Below are positions 15,935-23,076 of a stretch of 64,000 nt of DNA, one piece after another (position 1 is the stretch's first letter; every line of letters starts with the position of its first letter). The DNA lies in assembly GCF_003058465.1 (NCBI RefSeq), contig NZ_CP028901.1, positions 3,348,001-3,412,000 of the forward strand. Direction: 5' to 3'. The position numbers and the translations under genes are program-made. Origin of the DNA: Orrella marina. GTDB taxonomy: Bacteria; Pseudomonadota; Gammaproteobacteria; Burkholderiales; Burkholderiaceae_B. Under the pieces are notes generated by a model. That model was not told where the DNA came from, did no database searches, and worked only from the letters and a program-made list of their open reading frames with translations.

Positions 15935-17423
15935 CTTCGTTGTTGTCGATGGGCAGATCGCCACGGTCGATATATCGCACCATCCGGTCCCAGCAGTTGT
16001 CCAGATACGCCAGGGCTTTACCCAGCTGGCTCTTGGGTGTGACCAGCGGTCTCATCTGATCAAGCCAGGCTCGCAACTCATCGAGTGTTCGCTTGCTCAG
16101 TCGCTGGCGAACCTGGTAACGGAAACTGTCTGGTGCATTACGCACCCGTTTCTCGATACGGTACAGGCGGGCAAAGAATTTGATGGCCTTTTTGGCCGGT
16201 GTCTCCTTTCTGGAGGGGTTGGCGCGATCAGCCTTCACAAACTCGCGGCGGCAATGCGCCATGCATGCCATGCGGATGACACCGGGTTGATGGCCCACGC
16301 CGTTGTAGCCCGAATAGCAGTCGGTCATCAAATGGCCACGCCAGCCCTCAAGCAAAAGCGCCGGTGTTTTGCCCGAGCGATTCTGTTCGTAATCAAACAG
16401 GACAACGGTCTTGCCCGGTGGACCGCCTCGCCGCACCCACATGTAGGATTTGGTGGTGGCCTTTCGTTCTGGCTCCTTGAGCACCTGCACGTAAGTCTCA
16501 TCCATGTGGATGATGGAACCATCGAGCAAGGTGTCCTGGAGCAGGTTGTACAGTGGCTGCAACGCCTGGGCGGTCTTGATGCAGTTGCGGGCCAGCGTCT
16601 GCGGCGGCAGATGCACCCCGCTGCGCGCCAGGATCTTGGCGATGCGAAACAATGGCATACCATCGACAAACTTGACTGCGATCACCATCGCCATGGCGCC
16701 TGCGCTCAGGATGCTGCGTGGCAGCAGATTCGCAGGTGGCGCAGCGATCACGGGTTTGCCATCGCCTCGGGCCGGTGCGTACTTGGGGCGCACCGTGCGG
16801 ATCACCCGGATCTTCATCGGGATGATGTCGAGCTGTTCGCTCACTTCTTCGCCAATGCGCACCATGGGTTGACCACGGGCATCCGTGCGCTGGTCTTGCG
16901 GTACATCGATGAGCACCTCAACGCGGGGCAGCTCCGGTGGCAATGGACCGCGATGACCGCGTGCCTTGGACTTCTTCTTGCGCGAAGGCTTCGTCGATGT
17001 GTCATCGGCCGGCGCCTGCTCGTCGCACGACTCATCGTCCTCATCCGGGTTCTGATCGGTGAGGAGCTCGGCTTCGTTAAAGAGCGTGCCTTGATACGCT
17101 TCGCTGCTGGCGCCAAACTGACGATGCCGGGCCAGGCGGTTCTGCTCGATGATCTCGAGCACCTTCTGGACGACTTCGTGGGCCACGTGCTGATCGAACT
17201 GCGCATCCTGACGGGCTTTCTCTTCCTGGATGAATTTGTCGAGTTCTGACTGGATTTTGCGATCGATCTCAGCCTGGATGCGTTGCTCGACCTGCGCCTG
17301 AATCATGGCCTCGATTGCAAGCTCGATCTTGTTCGCAGCAGACGGATTCAGACCCTCTGCCACCAGTGAAGACAGCAAGGAATCGGTTCCGGATGAGGGG
17401 GTGTTTGCAGCACGATCAGACAT
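15924..17423 (-). pseudogene. tnpC: IS66-family transposase TnpC, C-terminus lost
   Basis: A nearly complete IS66 transposase on the minus strand. It begins MSDRAANTPSSGTD, has a coiled-coil-rich N-terminal region, a basic linker, and the DDE core (IIHMDETYVQVL, MTDCYSGYNGVG, ACMAHCRREFV). The last family motif is cut: after RGDLPIDNN the sequence should continue like ENAIRPFVVGRKNW but enters the palindrome at 15913-15934. The open frame continues by chance to 15783. The missing C-terminus includes the catalytic Glu region, so it should be inactive. Confidence 0.85.
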
Positions 17424-17446
17424 GCTGCGTTATACCTCGAAATGGC

Positions 17447-17803
17447 TTAAATATGTTTGTAATTCAACACCTTATGCGCATTTTTGTGCCACGGATCCAG
17501 ACCTTCCAGCAACCACTGGAACTCGCTGGCCGACACCGGGTGAGCCTGCTCAAATGACGCCCCTTTGGGCCAGGCAAAACGGTCGGTCTCAAGACGTTTT
17601 TGCCAGAGACAGAAACCGTTACGATGTCAATAGAGCACTTTCAGGCTGGTGCGCCCTCGGTTGGTGAACACAAACACGGCATCCATGAATGGATTGAGCT
17701 CGAGCTCACCTTGCACCAGGGTTGCCAGTCCGTTGATCTGCTTTCTGAAGTCAATGGGATCGCGATGCAGATAGACCGATCCGATGCTGTAGCCCGGATG
17801 CAT
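17447..17803 (-). pseudogene. tnpB: IS66 accessory protein TnpB with premature stop
   Basis: Read on the minus strand from the ATG at 17803, a 118-codon frame encodes a typical IS66 TnpB: MHPGYSIGSVYLHRDPIDFR, then VFVFTNRGRTSLKVLYW-like sequence and the end KNAHKVLNYKHI. Codon 59 is TGA (17629-17627) where the family has the Trp of LYWHRNGFCLW, so TGG has become TGA. The frame is otherwise intact. The start overlaps the tnpA stop (TGATG). Together with the truncated tnpC this makes the element defective. Confidence 0.8.
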
Positions 17804-18165
17804 CAGCGCTGCTCCCTACCCAGACCACCCAGTTCGTGCGCAAGGGCCGTGATCCAGCCAATGCCGGGCAGATCTGACATCTCCAGACGTACACCTGAGG
17901 GCAGAACCAGGCTGCAGCTCATCTCGGACGCACTCCCATCTTTCGATGAGTCGGGGCATGGCCTGAGTTCTACGAACTGACGCGAGACCCGGGGCGGGTT
18001 ATCAGCCGCCATCGGGGGACTGATGCGTCGCTTGAAATTGCGGCGGCTCTCATACAGCGCTTTGACATCAAGACCTTCACGTTGCGCGTAGGCCTTGGTC
18101 CCGATGCCTTCTTGTTCGAAACGTTGCAGGTGACCTTGCCACCAGGATGGATCTCTTCCATGCAT
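17803..18165 (-). CDS. tnpA: IS66 accessory protein TnpA
   Basis: A protein of about 120 aa, the small first ORF of IS66 elements, needed with TnpB and TnpC for transposition. I chose the start at 18165 (MHGRDPSWWQGHLQRFEQEG) rather than 18204, because the family begins there and the preceding codons run through an inverted repeat (18164-18174 with 18186-18196). The helix-turn-helix-like part reads GIGTKAYAQREGLDVKALYE. The gene is intact, but its partners tnpB and tnpC are broken. Confidence 0.75.
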   Translation of the reverse strand: MHGRDPSWWQGHLQRFEQEGIGTKAYAQREGLDVKALYESRRNFKRRISPPMAADNPPRVSRQFVELRPCPDSSKDGSASEMSCSLVLPSGVRLEMSDLPGIGWITALAHELGGLGREQR

Positions 18166-18196
18166 TTGTCTGACTCCGAAAATTGCGTCAGACAAA
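18164..18196. repeat. Inverted repeat at the start of IS66 tnpA
   Basis: ATTTGTCTGAC and GTCAGACAAAT form an 11-bp inverted repeat separated by about 11 bases at the tnpA start. It may be the element's promoter or operator region; it is not the usual IS66 terminal repeat. Confidence 0.5.
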
Positions 18197-18219
18197 TAAT
18201 CCACCAGGCACGGCCACTA

Positions 18220-18687
18220 AACAATTATGTGTTCAATGGACTGGATACTGAAAAGGCGCTCAAGCAAGCCGAGCTTGTGGACGGAAAATTGCTGCTCGTG
18301 ACCAACGCCACAGACCTGACGCCCCAAGACGTCGTCAAACGCTATAAGAGCCTGGCGGACATCGAACGTGGTTTTAAAGTCCTGAAATCCGAGATCGAGA
18401 TTGCGCCGGTATACCACCGCCTACCTCAGCGTATCCGTGCCCACGCAATGATCTGCTTCATGGCTCTGATCCTGTACCGTGTTATGCGCGAACGACTGAA
18501 GAATGCCAAATCCAGCCTGACGCCCGAAAAAGCCCTGGCACAACTGAAACGTATTCATCGCCATCAAATCAAGGTCAATGACCGACCGCTGACTGGCGTC
18601 TCAACCTTAACCAAAGACCAGACTGACCTGCTGGGAGCCTTGACACTGAAAAAGCCGACCAAGAAAGAGCAGCTCAGCCTCCTGTAG
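18220..18687 (+). pseudogene. IS1634-type transposase, C-terminal fragment
   Basis: The plus-strand frame encodes the C-terminal 150 or so residues of an IS4/IS1634-superfamily DDE transposase: DGKLLLVTNATDLTPQDVVK, then YKSLADIERGFKVLKSEIEI, where the Glu of the catalytic triad lies, then PVYHRLPQRIRAHAMICFMA. The N-terminal two thirds are missing; the frame upstream of about 18220 belongs to the IS66 end. It is probably a remnant cut by the IS66 insertion and later deletion. Confidence 0.75.
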
Positions 18688-18952
18688 TGGCAATTTGAAG
18701 GCCTCGGTCTATACAAATCAATTACTTAGCGCATTTGGTGTCGAACTTAGGGGCTCCGCTGATCCGAGTTTGAGCTTGTGCCCGACCGCCGTTGCAGCGG
18801 TGGTCAAAGCTGACGGATTACGCCATGTGCAACCAATCGCATGCGGGCGACAAACACTCTCAATCAGGCATTTCGTTTATGGGGCGCCCGGCTTGCCTCA
18901 CTGTGCTGCTGTTAGTTACTCTCGGCTGTTTACTTATTACCGGATGTGCCCA

Positions 18953-21403
18953 ATGAATCTGAAAGTATATTTGTGGATCCTCGCACTGTGCCTTCTCCTT
19001 CCCTCCGCGGTATTGGCACAAGACATCGTTTCTGTTGAGCATCCGGGTTACCGGGTAAAAATCAACGTCAAGACGGCGGCAATTGTCCATTACACGGCAA
19101 AATCAGATCCTGGTAATCAGGGCAGTAAAAATTTTGCTGTGCTGGATGGAAAGAAACCAGGACTGCTGTTTGGGCTGGAAATTGACGGTAAAACGGTGGG
19201 TGCTTTCGAACAGGCAGGTTGGTCACCGTATTCATCCAAACGACAGCACAGGGTGAAAGAAAAGCAGGTTTATGTGTTTTTCGAGATGCCTTTGCCAAAG
19301 GTCGGTGTGACTGTGGTCAGGGGATACAGTTTTGATCCGGCGAATAATGTGATTAGTATTTCACATTCCATCACTAACAAGCGTCAGGATGGCGAGTCTG
19401 TCACGGCAAAGGTCACTGCCCGGTTTTCACCACAGTTACCGGGTTCAGGCGAGCCACTGCTTCACGTAGTTCAAGATGCCAGAAAGAAGAACTATCAGGT
19501 ACTGCCTTTAGCCGATGTCGTGGAATCTCGATGGAGCACTACCACGCCCGGGAAATGGGACAGTTTTCATCCGCTGATTGGCCTTGAAAAGGGTGGGTTT
19601 GTCGGTATCAGGCCGCCTGCGGTGTACGGAAACTCTTCTCGCATGAGCGCTATCGGTGTTGACAACACAACAGGCACGCTGGTGGTGGCCGCAGGCCCGA
19701 CTTCAGTCAGTGCGAATAAAACTCTTGTGGGCTTCTCCGTCGAGATTGTGGCCCAGCCGTCGCCACAGCTGGCGTTTGAGCAGCTGGGTGCTTTCTTCAA
19801 CAAGCTGAAAGCACCCGACATCATGCGGCAAACTACTGCGCAGGCAGGTCAGGTTACGTCATCCAGACAGCCTCTGTCGGGGGGCTCTGAACCGTCAGGA
19901 GGAAAGCCCGTGATATCTGTTGCCAATGCGATGGCAACTGCAGCGCAAGCAGTTCCCGGAAGCGTGGAGCATAAACCACCAGCCTCCTTTGCCACGGGTG
20001 ATGACCTTATCCCCTGGTACTGGTCGTTCCAGGAGGCATTTTTGAGATCCTACGCAGGCAAACGCGCCGAAGATGCGATCATACAAAAAGTCATGGAAAA
20101 AATGCGGCGCGAAACAACTGTGCGTTCGTGCACACAAGACGGTGACCAATGGTTTTCCGATCTGGGGGTGTATTACGTGACCCTGGGTTGCGAGCTGGTC
20201 GTAAAATCTTCAAAAACAGATGGCCGCCCGAAAACCGTGCAAGACAATACCATTGAGCTGTACTTGATGCGAAAGGACGAAAAGTGGGTGATGGCGCCAG
20301 AAGGTGATGCGCTGGGCTGTGCGATAGCTCGTCAAGTCAACAGTGAAACGACGTGGGCAGCATATAACAAGCAATACCCCCAAGGGCAGTGCGCCGGTCA
20401 GGCGTCGCAAGAAACCGTCAAGCCTGTGCAAGCCGTTGCTCAAGTGGATTTGTTCCGTGCCTATGCGTTTAACCCTGACGGCTCACGCTTGTACACCTTT
20501 GGCAATGGCGAACTGCTGATTTATACCGTTGCAGATGGCAAGTTGGTCAAGCGCCTGCCCCTGAAGGCAAGTGTCTCGAGGGGTCAAAACGGCCTGCGCG
20601 TCTCCGGTGATGGGCGCCATGTGCTTCTGGGAACAACGAGCAAGGCCTATCTTGTTGATGTAGAAACCGCCAAAGTGTCGCCTTTGGCGTATCGGGATCC
20701 AAAAGACAACGGAATTAATGAATTCCAGATTGCGTTTGATGATGCGGCCGGCCATGTGGTTGTGTTGTATCAAGAGACGTTTGGCACGACGTACCTGGAT
20801 CGTTTCAGCATCAAGACCGGCAAACGAGTCAAACAGTTTGATGATGACCGCTATATTTCTGGCTTTGGCTTGAGCCGGGATGGTCGCAAGGCTGTGGTAA
20901 TGGCCAAGGAAAAGACGGGTAAAAACAAGCCAATGATGATTGTCATTCATGACACCCGCAATGGCAAAAAACTTATTGAATACCCCATCAATAATTTGAC
21001 GGCATTTTCAGGGCCGGTGTTCACCGGCAATGGCAAGTATGTGCTTTATGACCTGAAGGACGGGATGGTGGTGCGCGATACGTCAACAGGCCAGCGAGCG
21101 TTCAAAGCGCGTGAAAAATGGCTGTCGTCGCTGGGTGCTGATGAAACACGCATTAATGCCCAGGGTCGCCTTTTGCTGGATGCCTCGCGAATATCCGATA
21201 ATGTGTACTTGTCTGATATTGAAACGGGCAAGCGTCTTCTCGTCTTGAATCACACGCCCTCCACGCATAATCTCGTAAATTGGCCAACGGCTGCTTTTAG
21301 CCCGGATAATCAGCATTTTGTGGTGTATTTCGAGGGTAAGGGCACGCTGTACAAGCTGAACCCTGCAGGCATTGCACGCGTGTTGAAGTCAGGAAGGGGC
21401 TGA
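18953..21403 (+). CDS. Large exported protein with propeller-like C-terminus, function unknown
   Basis: An 816-aa protein I do not recognise as a named family. I chose the ATG at 18953 because it opens a clear signal peptide (MNLKVYLWILALCLLLPSAVLAQ); the frame extends upstream to 18695 without protein-like features. Residues about 25-330 look like an all-beta domain. A Pro/Gly/Ser-rich linker follows, then a helical region of about 130 aa with four Cys (VRSCTQDG, TLGCELV, ALGCAIA, GQCAGQ). The last 300 residues contain repeats such as FRAYAFNPDGSRLYTFGNGE and ISGFGLSRDGRKAVVMAKEK, like blades of a WD40/YVTN propeller. It is probably periplasmic or secreted. It is the longest island gene and is not interrupted. 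Confidence 0.7.
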   Translation: MNLKVYLWILALCLLLPSAVLAQDIVSVEHPGYRVKINVKTAAIVHYTAKSDPGNQGSKNFAVLDGKKPGLLFGLEIDGKTVGAFEQAGWSPYSSKRQHRVKEKQVYVFFEMPLPKVGVTVVRGYSFDPANNVISISHSITNKRQDGESVTAKVTARFSPQLPGSGEPLLHVVQDARKKNYQVLPLADVVESRWSTTTPGKWDSFHPLIGLEKGGFVGIRPPAVYGNSSRMSAIGVDNTTGTLVVAAGPTSVSANKTLVGFSVEIVAQPSPQLAFEQLGAFFNKLKAPDIMRQTTAQAGQVTSSRQPLSGGSEPSGGKPVISVANAMATAAQAVPGSVEHKPPASFATGDDLIPWYWSFQEAFLRSYAGKRAEDAIIQKVMEKMRRETTVRSCTQDGDQWFSDLGVYYVTLGCELVVKSSKTDGRPKTVQDNTIELYLMRKDEKWVMAPEGDALGCAIARQVNSETTWAAYNKQYPQGQCAGQASQETVKPVQAVAQVDLFRAYAFNPDGSRLYTFGNGELLIYTVADGKLVKRLPLKASVSRGQNGLRVSGDGRHVLLGTTSKAYLVDVETAKVSPLAYRDPKDNGINEFQIAFDDAAGHVVVLYQETFGTTYLDRFSIKTGKRVKQFDDDRYISGFGLSRDGRKAVVMAKEKTGKNKPMMIVIHDTRNGKKLIEYPINNLTAFSGPVFTGNGKYVLYDLKDGMVVRDTSTGQRAFKAREKWLSSLGADETRINAQGRLLLDASRISDNVYLSDIETGKRLLVLNHTPSTHNLVNWPTAAFSPDNQHFVVYFEGKGTLYKLNPAGIARVLKSGRG

Positions 21404-21410
21404 GCTAGGT

Positions 21411-21428
21411 CGGGCGTGAATCCGCCCG
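21411..21428. terminator. Hairpin after the large exported protein gene
   Basis: CGGGCG-TGAATC-CGCCCG forms a 6-bp stem 8 nt after the stop at 21403. There is no U tract, so rho-independent function is doubtful. Confidence 0.3.
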
Positions 21429-21465
21429 TGCACGGAACCGCCACCCCCGCGCAGTAACCAGCAGC

Positions 21466-21826
21466 TCAGCTGGCGGCCGCCTTCGCAGACTGCCGCAAGG
21501 CCTTCGCCGCCGCCACCATGTTTGCCAGCGCCGGCATCACCTCGTCCCACGTCCGGGTTTTCAGGCCGCAGTCCGGCCGGTTCGGCGAATGAATGTCGTA
21601 CACGCCAGGGCCGATCTGGTTCGGATAGGAAAACCGCTCGAAGGCATCCAGCAGCTCCATGTTCGAGCGCGATGTTTCGATGGTGATCACATCGGCATCC
21701 ATATCGGCAATGGCTTCGATGATATCGTTGAACTCGGAATAGCACATGTGGGTGTGGATCTGCGTGTCGTCACGCACACCATTGGCCGTCACACGAAATG
21801 CCCGAACGGCCCATTGCAGGTAGTCC
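21466..21826 (-). pseudogene. metE: metE remnant (cobalamin-independent methionine synthase, C-terminal fragment)
   Basis: The minus strand encodes the C-terminal barrel end of Met[31 protein letters not shown] with the zinc-ligand Cys, and [12 protein letters not shown]. The frame then jumps to [20 protein letters not shown], so about 25-30 codons that normally lie between HSPN and NPDCGLK are missing in frame. The whole N-terminal part (about 85 percent of the gene) is lost at about 21826, where an XRE gene begins on the other strand. This remnant cannot be functional. Confidence 0.85.
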
Positions 21827-22070
21827 ACTCGCCAAGAATCTCGGATCGGTTATTAAAGGCTTGCGTCAGGCGGCAGGCTTGAGTCAGGTCGTCTTTAGCG
21901 AGCGATGCGGCTTTTATCAAACCTATCTCAGCCGTATCGAGAACGGTCATGCAAATCCTACAATCAATGCGCTTGAGGTCATTGCTCACGCTCTTGGAAT
22001 CACGGTGTTTGAACTGTTCGACAGAGTGCGAGAGCAGAGTGAAGGACAAGGGCAGTCGCTATGGCGCTAA
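21798..22070 (+). pseudogene. XRE-family helix-turn-helix regulator, N-terminus replaced
   Basis: The frame reads [20 protein letters not shown], then YQTYLSRIENGHANPTINAL and GITVFELFDRVRE, a standard Cro/C1-type HTH domain of about 75 residues. The first codons lie on the antisense of metE, so the original start appears to have been removed by the deletion joining metE and this gene at about 21826. It could still be made from the ATG at 21798, because the HTH is complete. About 65 bp separate it from the next frame. Confidence 0.65.
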
Positions 22071-22161
22071 TTTGCAGGTTAATCCTGATTTCATTCACGC
22101 TTCGCAAACACTTGAAAAAAGTTAACAATCTCAATTGATTTCGTATTCAATGGAGTTGGCC

Positions 22162-22788
22162 ATGGCGCGAGGTGGATACAGGTTTGGAGCAGGTAGGCCG
22201 TCAACACGTTCGAAGGTCACTGCGCACAGGCGCCTTGATGTTCGGCTTTTGGACCGAGCTGGAGGATTGTCTGCGGGCTGTACCAGCGAACTGACTTGGC
22301 CGTCTGCTAACAGCAATCAAAGTTTCCAGTTGTGGGTCAGAGCGTTTGAACACCACATCGAGCTTTTGCCCTGTCTCGATCCATCGTATGTATCTGCTGG
22401 GATACGAATCTCTTTAGCAGAGACCTCGTGCGGATTTGGTGGAGTGCGCTGGTGGTTCGAATGCCCGAATTGCGAGCAACGCGCAGTGACACTCTTTCTT
22501 GCTGGAAGGGTTGCTTGTCGTAAGTGCCTGGATCTTCGTTATCCATCCCAATCGGAGTCGGAGATCGATCGAATATGGCGGCGTAAGCGCCGTTTGGCAG
22601 CTCGGCTTGGTAGTGACGGGTCGGATTGGCAATGGAAGTTCAAGCCTGCGGGAATGCATCAGACGACTTTTGATCGGATTCGTCGGGACTTGACTGTGCT
22701 CGAAGAGAGACTGGTAGAGATTCTTCGCCTTGGCCTAGTTCGCCTGACGAGTTCTTCATTATCTGATCGACTGCTTCGCCACCAGTAG
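22162..22788 (+). CDS. Hypothetical protein with GAGRP motif and Cys4 zinc-ribbon-like centre
   Basis: A protein of about 208 aa (start MARGGYRFGAGRPSTRS at 22162; an in-frame ATG at 22135 is also possible). No family is firmly recognised. Two Cys pairs, CPNC and CRKC, about 20 residues apart near residues 110-135, suggest a zinc ribbon. The sequence between them is hydrophobic, and the C-terminal third is rich in Arg and predicted helical. The opening GGYRFGAGRP is common in small DNA-interacting proteins of phages and islands. It lies next to an XRE regulator and just inside the tRNA-Thr attachment site, so an island-maintenance or DNA-binding role is likely but unproven. Confidence 0.6.
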   Translation: MARGGYRFGAGRPSTRSKVTAHRRLDVRLLDRAGGLSAGCTSELTWPSANSNQSFQLWVRAFEHHIELLPCLDPSYVSAGIRISLAETSCGFGGVRWWFECPNCEQRAVTLFLAGRVACRKCLDLRYPSQSESEIDRIWRRKRRLAARLGSDGSDWQWKFKPAGMHQTTFDRIRRDLTVLEERLVEILRLGLVRLTSSSLSDRLLRHQ

Positions 22789-22875
22789 CCTAGTCTATCC
22801 ATTTTTCTGTTGGCTGCAGCGTTGAGACCTGTCGATGTATTCCGAAAAAATGTTTACAAAGTGCTTACACAGCCT

Positions 22876-22910
22876 CAAAAAACAAAACGCCAACCCCGAA
22901 GGACTGGCGT
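22876..22910 (-). terminator. Terminator of tRNA-Thr
   Basis: On the minus strand ACGCCAGTCC-TTCG-GGGTTGGCGT forms a strong hairpin (22887-22910), followed by TTTGTTTTTT. It lies 16 nt beyond the tRNA 3' end and belongs to the island side of the attachment site. Confidence 0.85.
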
Positions 22911-22926
22911 AAGTGTTTGAATTCAT

Positions 22927-22950
22927 TGGTGCCGGTGAAAGGAGTCGAAC
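22927..22950 (-). repeat. Right attachment site within tRNA-Thr
   Basis: The 3' end of the intact tRNA, repeated with one mismatch at 2418-2441 in direct orientation. The island insertion rebuilt a full tRNA gene. Confidence 0.75.
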
Positions 22951-23002
22951 CCTCGACCTTCTCATTACAAGTGAGCTGCTCTACCAACTGAGCTACACCG
23001 GC
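22927..23002 (-). tRNA. tRNA-Thr (anticodon TGT)
   Basis: A complete 76-nt tRNA on the minus strand with CCA encoded. The acceptor stem is GCCGGTG/CACCGGC, the D arm is GCTCAGTTGGTAGAGC, the anticodon arm is CTCACTTGTAATGAG with anticodon TGT, and the T arm contains GGTTCGACTCC. Its last 24 nt are repeated at 2418-2441 and form the right boundary of the genomic island. Confidence 0.97.
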
Positions 23003-23076
23003 TTTTGGTGCTTGTTGTCCTGTCATTCCCGCATGAGAGCGAGGATTACCCGATAACGGGGATGAATTGTACCAGT

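Larger units (their letters stand above)
2418..22950. mobile_element. Putative genomic island integrated at tRNA-Thr(TGT)
   Basis: The 20.5-kb block is bounded by direct repeats of the tRNA-Thr 3' end (2418-2441 and 22927-22950). Its contents are accessory: an abortive-infection gene, an integrase fragment (6133-6219), a group II intron fragment, IS21, IS110, IS66 and IS1634 sequences, a TRAP-amidase operon, gene remnants and unrecognised genes. Both flanks are ordinary transport genes. No intact integrase remains, so the element is probably immobile. The boundary is directly visible; the single-event origin is inferred. Confidence 0.65.

Noticed and set aside
15950-17249. Very long plus-strand open frame antisense to IS66 tnpC
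   Set aside because: It is the shadow of the minus-strand transposase; the translated sequence is low-quality and His/Arg-rich. Only its first 29 codons, which belong to the plus-strand tnpC, are real.
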